Positions 19,970 to 29,988 are shown, numbered from the stretch's first letter. The stretch: DNA of 64,000 nucleotides from an uncultured Gammaproteobacteria bacterium (GCA_947259975.1 CAMYOD010000074.1:124001-188000); one strand, 5' to 3'. The notes: generated by a model not told the origin, from the letters alone. Translations and numbers: made by a program.

Positions 19970-20698
19970 TTGCGTATCGCCCTATTGGAAGATGATCCCC
20001 AGCAAGCGAAAATCATGGAACTGTGGCTGCGCGACGCCGGGCACGATGTCCAACATTACGATACAGGCCGTGGTTTTATCAACGGTGTCGCCCGGGAAAG
20101 CTTTGATGTTCTGTTGATCGATTGGGTACTACCGGACATCAGCGGGCACGAGGTGCTGAAGTGGGTGCGTGGACATACGGACTGGCATGTGCCCGTGTTG
20201 TTCGTGACCCAACTCGACAGTGAAGAGAATATCGTCAGCGCGCTCGAGTCCGGTGCCGACGATTACATGTGCAAACCTGTCAGTGAGCGTGAGATGCTCG
20301 CGCGCGTCGGTGCGCTGGCGCGTCGCGCACATCCGGCGGATGATACTCAGACGAGCCTTGTTTTCGAGCCCTATACGATCGATCCGGCGAATCGCACCAT
20401 CACAAACGCTGGCGAGTCGATAGTGTTAACGCAGAAGGAATACGATCTCGCCCTGTTTCTGTTTCGCCATCTCGGCCGTGTGTTATCGCGTGGACATATT
20501 CTCGAGAGCGTCTGGGGCAAGAACCCCGAAATCAACACGCGAACCGTCGACACGCATGTCAGCCGCGTGCGTAAGAAGCTCAACATCGGCGCGGAAACCG
20601 GGTGGCGGCTGACCGCGATTTATCAGCACGGTTATCGGTTGGAGCCGATCGCCGAAGATGACTCGGCGTCGGCCGCGGATATCGCGGGTAACGGCTAA
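19970..20698 (+). CDS. OmpR-family response regulator
   Basis: This is a 242-residue receiver plus winged-helix DNA-binding protein. A TTG at 19970 is chosen because GAGGAG lies six bases upstream and the protein then begins LRIALLEDDPQQ, the normal OmpR N-terminus with the acidic pair. The phospho-acceptor Asp is in LLIDWVLPD and the conserved Lys in DYMCKP. The C-terminal domain ends with the winged-helix recognition segment DTHVSRVRKKL. The longer upstream frame adds about 59 residues without homology signs. No cognate kinase is adjacent on this strand; the hybrid kinase downstream on the other strand is a candidate. Confidence 0.88.
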   Translation: MRIALLEDDPQQAKIMELWLRDAGHDVQHYDTGRGFINGVARESFDVLLIDWVLPDISGHEVLKWVRGHTDWHVPVLFVTQLDSEENIVSALESGADDYMCKPVSEREMLARVGALARRAHPADDTQTSLVFEPYTIDPANRTITNAGESIVLTQKEYDLALFLFRHLGRVLSRGHILESVWGKNPEINTRTVDTHVSRVRKKLNIGAETGWRLTAIYQHGYRLEPIAEDDSASAADIAGNG

Positions 20699-20749
20699 GG
20701 TAGCTGTTGGCGGGTTAGCGACGCGACGTCGGTGCCCCTGCGGATTAAT

Positions 20750-21151
20750 CTACGCGCCAGACTGGATCTTCTCCTGCCAGATTTTGCGAATGGCGTCCGG
20801 CAGCGTCATGGGATCAAAGGGTTTGGTGATCACGTCGATGGCACCCTGGCTTTTGTACTCTGCAATCTCATGCGCCTGTGCCTTGGCGGTGACGAAGATG
20901 ACCGGCGTCGCCGACGTCTGCGGATTTTCGCGCAAGGCACGCAAGGTGGTGGGGCCATCCATTTCCGGCATCATCACGTCGAGCAGAACGAGATCAGGAT
21001 TAAATCCCGGCGCGCGGTCCAATGCCTCGGCACCCGAGCTGGCGACCTCAACCGTGAAGCCGCCAATGGCTTCTAGCGCCATCTTTGCGACCGCTTGAAT
21101 ATCGGGTTCGTCCTCGACATAAAGAATCCGCACCAGATCGGTACTAGACAT
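20750..21151 (-). CDS. CheY-like single-domain response regulator
   Basis: A 133-residue stand-alone receiver: the acidic pair is in YVEDEPD, the acceptor Asp in LVLLDVMMPEMDG, the switch Thr in VIFVTAKAQ, and Lys in ITKPFDP. No output domain is present. It lies about 100 bases downstream of the hybrid histidine kinase on the same strand and is probably cotranscribed, so it may receive phosphate from it or act as a phosphate sink. Confidence 0.9.
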   Translation of the reverse strand: MSSTDLVRILYVEDEPDIQAVAKMALEAIGGFTVEVASSGAEALDRAPGFNPDLVLLDVMMPEMDGPTTLRALRENPQTSATPVIFVTAKAQAHEIAEYKSQGAIDVITKPFDPMTLPDAIRKIWQEKIQSGA

Positions 21152-21254
21152 CGGTTACTTTCTCCATTGCTCTCAAAGATACTGTAATCATTCGGCCTCG
21201 CCGGGACCCAGTATGGCGAATCCGGCCCAAGGATGACAAGGGATCGCGGCGTAC

Positions 21255-24200
21255 CTAGCCGATAGCCCGGGATATCTGATCCACAAGTTCTTCATTCGTC
21301 GTTCGTGACTTGGTGAGGACCGCGGAGACCTGTCGCGCGGTCTCCTGATCGGCCTCGTGGGCCGAGAAAATGATTACCGTGGGCTGCGGCACCAGGGGCC
21401 GTATCTCTTCCAACAATTCGATACCCGAGCCGTCCGGTAAGGCAAGATCCAGCAGGATCAAGTCAAATCGGTCGGTTTCGAGCTGCCGCCGCGCCTCACG
21501 CAAGGTGGTTGCGGGCGCGATGTCCGCGGCATCACCGATGACCGCCGCGGTGACCTGGAGTACGTCCGCATCGTCCTCCACGTGCAGAATTCGTGGATGG
21601 CCGGTGCTGGAGCGCGCCGCTGCCGTCGCCACCGACGCCAGGAGTCGATCCTGGTCGATGGGTTTTTGCAGCCAGTCGACGATGTCGAATGCGCCGCCGT
21701 TCAGCTCCCGCGCGCCCTCGTCCGCGATCGCCGATACGACCACGATCGGCAGCTGTTCTGCCGCGTCCCGCTGACGAATCCGACGGATAAAAGACACGCC
21801 ATCCTCACCGGGCAGCGCCAGATCGAGGGTCATCGCAGCATAGTCGCGTTGGTCGAGCAGACTATCGGCCTGTTCCGCGCTGAAACTGACATCGACTGCA
21901 TAGCCGTTTTCTTCGAGCATGAGTTGCAGTAAACGGGCGACGTCCGGGTCGTCCTCACAGACCAGAACCCGATGGCGCGGGTCTGCGTCTGCGTCCGCCG
22001 AAGTTACCGCAGTGCGCACCTGCGCATGCTTGCCCGGAAGCTCGATCAGAAATGTCGTACCCTTGCCAAGGTCCGTTTCGAAGCTCAGACGTCCGTCGTG
22101 CATCTCGGTAATGGCCTTGGCGATACTCAAGCCGAGCCCGGTGCCACCTTTCTCCCGGGTCGTTGAGGCGTCTGCCTGAGAAAATTTCTGAAAAATGGAA
22201 TCGTGAAATTCTTCCGGTATGCCGGCGCCCTGATCCGCGACGGCGATGCACACTTCATCGTCGTCGCCTGTCAGCGTTACGTCCACCGTCCCGTCTTTCG
22301 GCGAATACTTCGCCGCATTGGAAAGGAGGTTTGTAAGCACCTGCATGATGCGATCGCTATCGGCATAGACCACCATGTCATTGGCCTGAGATTCGAAGCG
22401 GTAGCTCACGTCATATTGAGCGGCGAAGGCCCGATTCGCCGCGATGGCCTCGTCAATCAAGGGCGCGATCGCGATGGAGCGCTTTTTCAAAACCATTTTG
22501 CCCGATTCGATCTTCTCAATATCGAGAATGTCGTTGATGAGTCGGACCAGCCGATCCGAGTTATTTGCGGCGATATCGATCAGGCTGCGCGCCTTTTCCG
22601 GCAATTCACCCGCCACGCCGCCCGCCACGAGGCCGAGTGAGCCGCGGATCGAGGTCAATGGTGTGCGCAATTCATGGCTGACAGTCGAAATAAATTCGTT
22701 CTTCATGCGGTCGATGTTCTTTCGCTCGGTGATATCGCGTACCACGCCCGTAAACATACGCCGGCTGCCCAGCCACATCTCGTTAACCGCGAGATCTAGG
22801 GGGAAGGTGCTCCCATCTTTACGCTGACCCTCGACTTCCCGTCCACTCCCGATGATCTTGGCATCACCGGTTCGCCGAAAGTTGTTGAGATAGCCGTCGT
22901 GCTCACTGCGATAGGGCTCCGGCATCAACATGCTGACATTCTGTCCGATCATCTCATTAGCAACGTAGCCGAATATACTTTCAGCGGCGGGATTGACCGT
23001 CTCGATAATTCCCCGCTCGTTGATAGTAATGATGCCGTCGACCACGGTTCCCAATATGGTGCGAATGCGGGTCTCATCGGCACGACGGTCCGTGATGTCC
23101 CGCGCCACCGCATAGATCAGCCCGCGCTCGACATCGGCCGCGGCGGTCCATAGAAACCAGCGGTAGGAGCCGTCCTTACAGCGGTAGCGATTCTCGAATT
23201 CAATGGTGCCGCGGCCGTCGACCAACTTTTCCGCCTCTACCTGGGTTGCGTTACGGTCGTCCTCGTGTACGAAATCGATGAACGGGCGCTTGAGTAATTC
23301 GTCAGTTGAGAAGCCAAGAATGTTTTCCCAGGCCGGGTTCAGGTGTTTGAAAAAACCGTCAAAACCGGCGATGCATAAGAGATCGATGGAAAGCGTGAAA
23401 AAGCTGTCAAGCTCGCTTTCCGCCTGCTCGCGTTCCACCGCTTCCTGCTGCAACTGCACATTGGCGTGCGACAGCTCGACGGTACGTTCCTCGGCGATAT
23501 CCTCGGCGAAGGCGCGCCGTCGCGTAGTGGTGGCGACGAAGGCGGTGAGTAGACCGGTCAGTAGCAGGCCGACGCCGAGGGTTGACCAGGGCAGCCAACC
23601 ATCCGCCGACGCGTAGCCGTCCGTCGACACCGCCACGACGCGCCAGCGGCGACCCGCGGTCTCAACATAGGCCGCGTACTCCAGATTGGATCGCGCGGTG
23701 TTCTGTGCGGTTGACAATATGTTCATGGCGCCAGCCGTTGCCTGGACTTCCCGATATATATGTAGCGGCGCCTGGTCCGCTTCGGCCTCGTCGTCGAAGA
23801 CATGTATGGCGATGCCTTTTGCTGCCAGATCCTCCAGCGCGCTGTCTATCAGGGCGCCGACGCGAAACACACCGAGCACGAAGCCGAGCAGATGCTGCCG
23901 CCGCGCCACAATCCCATCCAGCGGTACACCCTTGCGATAGACGGGCCGGAACACAAGAAAGCCGGCCTGATTGTCCTGGTCCTGAGCCAGCGTGATGGGC
24001 GCGGTCGCCGTCATCTCGCCGCTGTCCCGGGCGCGCGTCAGGGCCTCGCGCCGCGCCGGGTTCGATGCCAGATCGAAGCCGACCGCGGCCTCGTTACCCG
24101 CATAGGGCTGTACATAAAAAACCGGGAAATATTCATCACGCCGGGCGGCGGCGACCATCTCACCGTCAGGGCTACGTTCGCGAATACGAAAGCCGGCAAA

Positions 24201-24602
24201 ACCCGCCTCCTGCGCCGCCACCTCGAACAACGCACGATCCTGCTGTCTAATGCGAGGAATCCATTCCACTGCATGCACGGTATCGTCATTGGCAAACGTG
24301 GTCTCGACGAAGATATCGAACTCATCACGATCGACCTCGCGGGAGGCGGCAAAAAGTCCGAAGACCGATTCGAGGCGCTGCGCCGCCTCCTGCGCGCGAT
24401 GTTGGACCAGAACAACACGTTCTTCCGCGGCGGCGAAAAAGGTTGCGCGCGCCTGTTCATGTTGGTGCCGCTGCACAAACTGATAGGCGAGATAGGTCAA
24501 CAGCAATCCGAGCAGGGCAACGGTGATCGCGGGCAGCAAGTTGCGCAGATGGGTGGGCGTCCCGCCGGCAGGGCGTCTTGGCTCATCGGTTACGTGCCAC
24601 AT
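21255..24602 (-). CDS. CHASE-PAS-PAS hybrid histidine kinase with two receivers
   Basis: A membrane sensor of about 1,115 residues from ATG 24602; a GTG at 24671 would add 23. After a membrane helix (about residues 20-45) comes a periplasmic CHASE ligand-binding domain (about 75-290), a second helix, two PAS domains (about 395-640, including the FGYVANEMIGQNVSMLMPEP type), HisKA with the phosphorylatable His in STVSHELRTPL, and HATPase with NLLSNAAKYSP, DQGAGIP and GGTGLGLSI. Two C-terminal receivers follow (VLVCEDDPD and ILHVEDDAD). There is no Hpt domain, so an external one is needed for a phosphorelay. CHASE domains typically sense small molecules, but the ligand is unknown. Confidence 0.92.
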   Translation of the reverse strand: MWHVTDEPRRPAGGTPTHLRNLLPAITVALLGLLLTYLAYQFVQRHQHEQARATFFAAAEERVVLVQHRAQEAAQRLESVFGLFAASREVDRDEFDIFVETTFANDDTVHAVEWIPRIRQQDRALFEVAAQEAGFAGFRIRERSPDGEMVAAARRDEYFPVFYVQPYAGNEAAVGFDLASNPARREALTRARDSGEMTATAPITLAQDQDNQAGFLVFRPVYRKGVPLDGIVARRQHLLGFVLGVFRVGALIDSALEDLAAKGIAIHVFDDEAEADQAPLHIYREVQATAGAMNILSTAQNTARSNLEYAAYVETAGRRWRVVAVSTDGYASADGWLPWSTLGVGLLLTGLLTAFVATTTRRRAFAEDIAEERTVELSHANVQLQQEAVEREQAESELDSFFTLSIDLLCIAGFDGFFKHLNPAWENILGFSTDELLKRPFIDFVHEDDRNATQVEAEKLVDGRGTIEFENRYRCKDGSYRWFLWTAAADVERGLIYAVARDITDRRADETRIRTILGTVVDGIITINERGIIETVNPAAESIFGYVANEMIGQNVSMLMPEPYRSEHDGYLNNFRRTGDAKIIGSGREVEGQRKDGSTFPLDLAVNEMWLGSRRMFTGVVRDITERKNIDRMKNEFISTVSHELRTPLTSIRGSLGLVAGGVAGELPEKARSLIDIAANNSDRLVRLINDILDIEKIESGKMVLKKRSIAIAPLIDEAIAANRAFAAQYDVSYRFESQANDMVVYADSDRIMQVLTNLLSNAAKYSPKDGTVDVTLTGDDDEVCIAVADQGAGIPEEFHDSIFQKFSQADASTTREKGGTGLGLSIAKAITEMHDGRLSFETDLGKGTTFLIELPGKHAQVRTAVTSADADADPRHRVLVCEDDPDVARLLQLMLEENGYAVDVSFSAEQADSLLDQRDYAAMTLDLALPGEDGVSFIRRIRQRDAAEQLPIVVVSAIADEGARELNGGAFDIVDWLQKPIDQDRLLASVATAAARSSTGHPRILHVEDDADVLQVTAAVIGDAADIAPATTLREARRQLETDRFDLILLDLALPDGSGIELLEEIRPLVPQPTVIIFSAHEADQETARQVSAVLTKSRTTNEELVDQISRAIG

Positions 24603-24775
24603 TAATTTGAAAAATTCCAGAAAGTCTCTGACAGCGCTGAATGTCGCCTGGTCGCCAGGGCGATACCCCACGTTTCGTATTGAATTAATTGGATAATATT
24701 ATGTTGTCTAGTATAGCCCATCGACCTGGCGGTCGATCATGGCGGATCTCGGTGGACGTTCCACGCCAGGGATCA

Positions 24776-26623
24776 TCAGCGCGGCAAGGGCACCACGGTC
24801 GCCGTTGCGGGTGTCGATTCATCTTCCAGTTCATGACGCCGTTCCTCCTGCTGCAGTGCCCACATATGCGCATAGGCGCCGGTCCGTTCGAGTAGCTGGT
24901 GGTGGCTTCCGTGTTCGACAATGCGACCCTGCTCGAGGACGAGAATCTGGTCGGCGTCCACGACGGTGGAGAGACGATGTGCGATGACCAGAGTCGTGTG
25001 GTTCTCGGCAACTTCGGCCAACGCTGACTGGATGGCCTGCTCAGACTTCGAGTCCAGCGCCGAGGTTGCCTCGTCGAAAATCAGGATTTGAGGGTTCTTT
25101 AATATAGTGCGCGCGATGGCGACGCGTTGCTTCTCGCCGCCGGACAGCTTCAAGCCGCGCTCGCCCACAACCGTATCGTAGCCCTCCGGCAGCGACATCA
25201 CGAAGTCGTGAATATGTGCCAGTTGTGCCGCCTGTACGATCTTGTCACGAGGGCTGTCTGGATTGCCGTAGGCGATGTTGTAATAAATACTGTCGTTGAA
25301 GAGCACCGTGTCCTGCGGCACGATACCGATCGCCGCGCGCAAGCTGCCCAGAGTCACATCGCGAATATCCTGCCCACTAATCGTGATGCGACCGTCGGTC
25401 ACATCGTAAAAGCGAAACAGCAGCCGCGACAAGGTCGACTTGCCGGCGCCACTGGTACCGACCACCGCGACCTTCTGGCCCGCCGGTATTTCGAAATCCA
25501 CGTCGTGCAGGATCTGACGGTCAGGGCGATAACCGAAATCGACGTGCTCGAAACGGATGCTGCCATTCCCCACCGTGAGCGGTCTGGCACCCGCGCGTTC
25601 ATCGATCTCGGGAACCTCTTCGAGCAGGTCGAACATGCGTTCCGTATCGGTGAGACAGTGCTTGATCTCGCGGAAGATCGAGCCGAAGAAATTGAGCGGA
25701 ATGTACAGTTGAATGAGGAAGGCGTTGACCATAACGAAGTCGCCCAGGGTCATGGTGCCGGCGACGACGCCCCGGCCCGCGAGGATCATTAACACTGTCA
25801 ACCCGGCGGCGATAATGAAGGCCTGACCGCTATTGAGTAATGCCAGCGAGGTCTGGCTCTTGACCGAGGCCTGTTCCCACTCGTGGAGCTTGCGGTCATA
25901 GACCTTGGCCTCGTGGGCCTCATTGCCGAAATACTTGACCGTCTCGTAGTTGATCAACGAGTCGATGGCCCGGGTGTTGGCTTCCGAGTCGACGCGATTC
26001 ATCCAGATACGAAACTTGGTGCGCCAATTCGTTACGGCGACTGTATAAACGACATACAGCACCACGGTGAGTAGCGTCACCAAGGCGAACCAGATCTCGT
26101 AGTTGAGTAGAAGAATGACGGTAACGACGCCGATTTCGAAGAACGTCGGCGCGATGCTGAAGACCAGGTAATGTAACAACTGGCTGACACTGCGCGTGCC
26201 ACGCTCGAGGTCGCGTGACAGGCCGCCCGTCTGGCGGTCGAGATGGAAGCGCAAGGCGAGGGAATGCAGATGTTCAAATACCTTGAGCGCGATACGGCGA
26301 ATCGAGTGTTGTGAGGCACGGGCGAACACCGCATTGCGCAGTTCGTTGAACAGACCCGTGCTGAGTCTTAGCAGGCCGTAGGCGACGAGTAGGGCAACAG
26401 GCAGACCGAGGAGCGCCTGTTCGGTGCCGGACACGGCTTCCAGGGCATCGATGATAAATTTGAGCGTGATCGGTACGCCCACATTGGCCAATTTGGCCAG
26501 CATGAGAAAACCAAAGGCGATCGCGATGCGTCCGCGATACTCCCAGAGATAGGGCAGCAGGGTGCGAATGGTCCTCCAGTCATGGCGTGACTGGGAGGGG
26601 AGTTGGGTGCGAAGTTGCCGCAT
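24776..26623 (-). CDS. ABC exporter, Atm1/HMT type
   Basis: A 615-residue half-transporter with fused membrane and ATPase domains. Six membrane helices occupy about residues 35-330. The nucleotide-binding domain has Walker A GTSGAGKST, signature LSGGEKQRVAIAR and Walker B ILIFDEATSALD. The sequence around the substrate channel (RALERGTRS-like DLERGTRSVSQLL, NYETVKYFGNE) is typical of Atm1/ABCB7 exporters, which move glutathione-bound sulfur or metal conjugates. It follows msrQ after 93 bases on the same strand, so it may belong to the buf-msr run as a metal or thiol stress function. A general multidrug role is less likely. Confidence 0.85.
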   Translation of the reverse strand: MRQLRTQLPSQSRHDWRTIRTLLPYLWEYRGRIAIAFGFLMLAKLANVGVPITLKFIIDALEAVSGTEQALLGLPVALLVAYGLLRLSTGLFNELRNAVFARASQHSIRRIALKVFEHLHSLALRFHLDRQTGGLSRDLERGTRSVSQLLHYLVFSIAPTFFEIGVVTVILLLNYEIWFALVTLLTVVLYVVYTVAVTNWRTKFRIWMNRVDSEANTRAIDSLINYETVKYFGNEAHEAKVYDRKLHEWEQASVKSQTSLALLNSGQAFIIAAGLTVLMILAGRGVVAGTMTLGDFVMVNAFLIQLYIPLNFFGSIFREIKHCLTDTERMFDLLEEVPEIDERAGARPLTVGNGSIRFEHVDFGYRPDRQILHDVDFEIPAGQKVAVVGTSGAGKSTLSRLLFRFYDVTDGRITISGQDIRDVTLGSLRAAIGIVPQDTVLFNDSIYYNIAYGNPDSPRDKIVQAAQLAHIHDFVMSLPEGYDTVVGERGLKLSGGEKQRVAIARTILKNPQILIFDEATSALDSKSEQAIQSALAEVAENHTTLVIAHRLSTVVDADQILVLEQGRIVEHGSHHQLLERTGAYAHMWALQQEERRHELEDESTPATATVVPLPR

Positions 26624-26716
26624 GGAATTTAGATACTGCGCTCAGGCGTCACGCGCTAGGATACCACGGTGCGCCCCACGGCCGACGCAAGGGCGAATCA
26701 ATCCACTGCCGAACCC

Positions 26717-27307
26717 TCAGGCACGTTGCTTGCGCAGCCGGTATCCCATCAACACGGCCAGCAGGACGGCGTAGATCAGCGGCTCGCGTAGATCGGATTT
26801 CACCAGCCAGAGAAAATGTATGACCCCGCCCAGGGCGCTGATATAGACAAGTTTGTGCAGCTGCTGCCAGCGGCGCCCACCCAGGCGGCGCACCATGCCG
26901 TGGGTCGAGGTCGCGGCCAGCGGGATCAGCAATAGAAAGCTCGTAAAACCTACCAGGACGTACTTGTGCTCGACTACGTCCTCGATGATAAAGGCCAGAT
27001 CAAAACCCTGATCGAGGCTTACATACGTCAGAAAGTGCAGGCAGGCATAGAAGAACGCGAACAGGCCGAGCATACGCCGCAGGCGAATCAGCCCGGGCCA
27101 GCCGCTCAGCCGTCGCAGCGGGGTCACCGTCAATGTGATGAGCAGGAAGCGCAGGGTCCAATCACCGGTGCGATGAGTAATTTCCTCAATCGGGTCGGCG
27201 CCAAGTTGATCGCGCAAGCCGTCCCACAGCAACAGAGAAACTGGCAGCAGGCAGGCTATAAAAAGGAGTGGCTTGACGATCTGCCGCAGAACTTGATCGC
27301 GGGACAC
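26717..27307 (-). CDS. msrQ: MsrQ, heme-binding membrane subunit of the methionine sulfoxide reductase
   Basis: MsrQ is a membrane protein with b-type hemes that passes electrons from the quinone pool to periplasmic MsrP. The GTG at 27307 gives 196 residues, beginning one base after the msrP stop, and the longer frame is msrP in another register. The helices carry the conserved His residues in TGDWTLRFLLIT, FYACLHFLTY, TSTHGMVRRLGG and LHKLVYISA. The protein has the ferric-reductase-like fold with about six helices. Its place right after msrP is the usual operon arrangement. Confidence 0.92.
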   Translation of the reverse strand: MSRDQVLRQIVKPLLFIACLLPVSLLLWDGLRDQLGADPIEEITHRTGDWTLRFLLITLTVTPLRRLSGWPGLIRLRRMLGLFAFFYACLHFLTYVSLDQGFDLAFIIEDVVEHKYVLVGFTSFLLLIPLAATSTHGMVRRLGGRRWQQLHKLVYISALGGVIHFLWLVKSDLREPLIYAVLLAVLMGYRLRKQRA

Positions 27308-27308
27308 G

Positions 27309-28259
27309 TCAGAAATATTTACGCAGGTCCATGCCGCGATACAGATGGGCGACCTCATCGGCATAACCATTGAACGGCAGCGTCGGACGCTTGCGAAACT
27401 CGCCGATACGGCGTTCTCGCGCCTGGCTCCAGCGCGGATGCGGTACCTTGGGGTTCACGTTGGCGTAAAAACCGTATTCGCCGGGTGCAGTCAGGTTCCA
27501 CGAAGTAGGGGGCTGTTGTGATACCAAGGATATACGCACAATCGATTTGATACTCTTGAAACCGTACTTCCAGGGCACGACCAGGCGTATCGGTGCGCCG
27601 TTCTGGTTCGGCAGAACGTCGCCATACAGGCCGACGGCGAGCAGCGTCAGCGGATGCATGGCTTCGTCCATGCGCAAGCCCTCCACATAGGGCCAGTCGA
27701 GACTGCTGCCGAACAGCCCGCCGCGCTGACCCGGCATCTGTTCCGGATCGTGCAGGGTTTCGAAGGCGACGTACTTGGCCTGGGAGGTGGGTGCGACCGC
27801 GGCCAGTAGTTTGTGCAAGGGAAAGCCGATCCAGGGCACGACCATGGACCAGGCCTCCACGCAACGCAGGCGATAGACGCGCTCCTCGAGATCAAAGCGT
27901 GTGAGTAAATCCTCGATACCGAAACGCGTTGGTTTCTCCGCGGCGCCGCCGACCGCCACCGTCCATGGGCGGGTCTTGAAATCCTGTGCCAGCTTCGCCG
28001 GTCCCGACTTGTCGGTGGAGAACTCGTAAAAGTTGTTATAGCGAGTGACGTCTTTTAAGGAGGTCTTGCTTTCGTCGGTACTGAAGGGCCCTTTGCTGAA
28101 CTTCAGTCGTGCAGCCGCGGCCAGCAAATCGCGCGGCAACAAGCCGGCCAGGGCGGCTGCGGCGCCGCCGCGCAGAAACTGTCGGCGCGCCCGATACACG
28201 GCCGGATCGGTGATCTCGTCGGACCGGACCGCGGGTGGTTTGCGCAGCAGGATGGCCAT
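27309..28259 (-). CDS. msrP: MsrP, periplasmic molybdoenzyme methionine sulfoxide reductase
   Basis: MsrP reduces methionine sulfoxide in oxidised periplasmic proteins. The 316-residue precursor has a Tat signal ([15 protein letters not shown], residues 26-40), as required for folded molybdopterin enzymes. The molybdenum-ligating Cys is in [14 protein letters not shown], followed by conserved substrate-pocket segments and the C-terminal [10 protein letters not shown] and YNGYADEV-like region. It starts only nine bases after bufC, so it is probably cotranscribed with the bufferin genes. msrQ follows. Confidence 0.95.
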   Translation of the reverse strand: MAILLRKPPAVRSDEITDPAVYRARRQFLRGGAAAALAGLLPRDLLAAAARLKFSKGPFSTDESKTSLKDVTRYNNFYEFSTDKSGPAKLAQDFKTRPWTVAVGGAAEKPTRFGIEDLLTRFDLEERVYRLRCVEAWSMVVPWIGFPLHKLLAAVAPTSQAKYVAFETLHDPEQMPGQRGGLFGSSLDWPYVEGLRMDEAMHPLTLLAVGLYGDVLPNQNGAPIRLVVPWKYGFKSIKSIVRISLVSQQPPTSWNLTAPGEYGFYANVNPKVPHPRWSQARERRIGEFRKRPTLPFNGYADEVAHLYRGMDLRKYF

Positions 28260-28268
28260 GGGCGTGAA

Positions 28269-29051
28269 CTAGCTTGTGGCGACTGCGCAGACCAGACCGT
28301 CCACGGTCCATTGCTGCAGGAAGCCGGCGGCACGGGTGGCGACATGTTCCGCATCGACCCACTCACACAATCCCTCGCACAAATCACCGAATGCCATGCC
28401 GGTAGCAGCCTGATCGAGGGCCCATGCCTCGTCCACCGGCAGCGAGCGAAAATACTGCTGCAATTCATGGCGCCATATCACGTAGGGAGTCGGGTACTCA
28501 CCTTGTTCCGGCGGCTCCGGCGTGGCGCCGTCCTCCAGCGCGTTCCAGATCGAGGTGGTATTCCACTGCAGGTCGAGTCGGCGCACCGAGGGGTGCAGTG
28601 TGATATGCATTACCGGCCATTCCTCCGGCGGTATCGCCGCGATGTCTTCCAGCGTGGTGACGGCCTGATCAGCGTCATCGAAAGCGCCACGCAGACTCCA
28701 TTCGAAGGCGGCGAGTTCAGCGACTACCGGTTCGTCGCACGGCGAGGCGTCACTGCGCAGGAACGCGGCCATGCAGTCACCGAACCAACGAATTGAGGGA
28801 TAGGTGGACGGATGCGCATCGATATAGGCGAGACCGGCAGCGGTGAATCGGGATTCGCCCAGATATTGCTTCAGTGCGGGATAGGTATCCTCGAGCGCTT
28901 CCAGCAAACGCAGCCGATAGCCATCTGCATAGATGGCCAGGCGCGTCTCGGCACTGACCTGCGCCGTGTCCACGACCTGGTTCCGCATCGCATCATCCCG
29001 TTGCGTGACATAGCGCTGAAAATCTCGCTGCAGATCGCGCAGGGGGCTCAT
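28269..29051 (-). CDS. bufC: BufC, DUF2063 partner of the bufferin-modifying enzyme
   Basis: A 260-residue protein of the DUF2063/HvfC family, annotated as a putative DNA-binding domain protein but shown in related systems to partner the MNIO enzyme, with which it binds the precursor peptide. Recognisable stretches are the N-terminal LRDLQRDFQRYV, RLAIYADGYRLRLLEALEDTYP and a YIDAHPSTYPSIRWFG block. Its ATG overlaps the bufB stop by four bases. The 3' neighbour msrP begins nine bases on. No enzymatic motif is evident. Confidence 0.88.
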   Translation of the reverse strand: MSPLRDLQRDFQRYVTQRDDAMRNQVVDTAQVSAETRLAIYADGYRLRLLEALEDTYPALKQYLGESRFTAAGLAYIDAHPSTYPSIRWFGDCMAAFLRSDASPCDEPVVAELAAFEWSLRGAFDDADQAVTTLEDIAAIPPEEWPVMHITLHPSVRRLDLQWNTTSIWNALEDGATPEPPEQGEYPTPYVIWRHELQQYFRSLPVDEAWALDQAATGMAFGDLCEGLCEWVDAEHVATRAAGFLQQWTVDGLVCAVATS

Positions 29052-29902
29052 GCCGCGGCCTCCGCGTAAATCGGCTCCGCGATCGCCTGCGCCTGTACAA
29101 GTTCCGTGAGCAACTCATCCAGCGGCGGAATATTGTCGTCACGCTCGATCATCGTCGATACCGGCCCGAAGCGGCGTGCGGCGTAGGCGAAAAGTTCCCA
29201 TACTGGGTCGATCACCGGATGATCATGGGTATCGATAATATAATCGCCGTGATTTGTGTGACCGGCTAGATGAAACTGGTAAACACGCTCGATGGGAATT
29301 CGATCGATATACTCGCGTGGCTCGAATCCGTGGTTAAACGCGCTCACATAGATGTTATTGATGTCGAGGAGAATGTGACAGTCCGCTTCTTCCGCGACCG
29401 CCGTCAGAAATTCCCATTCCGACAATTGGGACCGGGTGTAGGTTACATAACTGGATACATTTTCCAGCAGGAACGGGCGTTCCAGATAGTCTTGCACCTC
29501 GGCGACACGTTTCGCGACGTGCTGTATTGCTTCCTCGGTGTAGGGCAGTGGCATGAGATCGTGCAGATTCTTGCCGTCGACGCCGGTCCAGCACAAGTGA
29601 TCGGAGATCCAGTGCGGCTGGACCCGCTCAGCCAGTGCTTTGAGTTGGTGCAAATAGTCCCGGTCGAGGGAATCCGCGCCGCCGATCGACATGGACACCC
29701 CGTGCATGACCATCGGATAGTGTTCGCGAATTCGATCCAGGTAGTACAGCGGCTTGCCACCGGCGACCATGTAGTTCTCGGAGATGATCTCAAACCAATC
29801 GACCTTGGGCCGACGCGCGAGAATTTCCTCATAGTGGTCGGTACGCAGACCGAGCCCAAACCCGAGATAGGGGCGTTTGTCGGAAGTGGTTGCGGCGGTC
29901 AT
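29048..29902 (-). CDS. bufB: BufB, MNIO (DUF692) multinuclear iron oxidase of bufferin maturation
   Basis: This 284-residue TIM-barrel enzyme belongs to the multinuclear non-heme iron oxidative family. In known relatives it converts Cys residues of bufferin or oxazolin precursors to thiooxazole-type heterocycles. The conserved iron ligands are visible: His in VMHGVS, His and Asp in ISDHLCW, Glu in LLENVSSYV, Asp-Asn-Asn in DINNIYVS, and a His cluster in HLAGHTNHG and DTHDHP, plus the late Glu in IERDDNIP. It lies between the precursor gene bufA and the partner bufC, the canonical order. Confidence 0.93.
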   Translation of the reverse strand: MTAATTSDKRPYLGFGLGLRTDHYEEILARRPKVDWFEIISENYMVAGGKPLYYLDRIREHYPMVMHGVSMSIGGADSLDRDYLHQLKALAERVQPHWISDHLCWTGVDGKNLHDLMPLPYTEEAIQHVAKRVAEVQDYLERPFLLENVSSYVTYTRSQLSEWEFLTAVAEEADCHILLDINNIYVSAFNHGFEPREYIDRIPIERVYQFHLAGHTNHGDYIIDTHDHPVIDPVWELFAYAARRFGPVSTMIERDDNIPPLDELLTELVQAQAIAEPIYAEAAA

Positions 29903-29927
29903 CGCGAACAGTCTGGCACGAAAGAAA

Positions 29928-29961
29928 GCGGCCGGGAAGCCCGTGGGGACTCGCCGGCCGC
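29928..29961 (-). repeat. Hairpin between bufA and bufB
   Basis: Perfect 8-base arms (29928-29935 and 29954-29961) with an 18-base loop fold in the bufA-bufB intercistronic RNA. No T-run follows. Such a stem could stabilise the bufA transcript end or partly terminate, giving more precursor than enzyme. Confidence 0.5.
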
Positions 29962-29988
29962 ATCCTTCAGCTCAAGAGCGCCTTGCTT

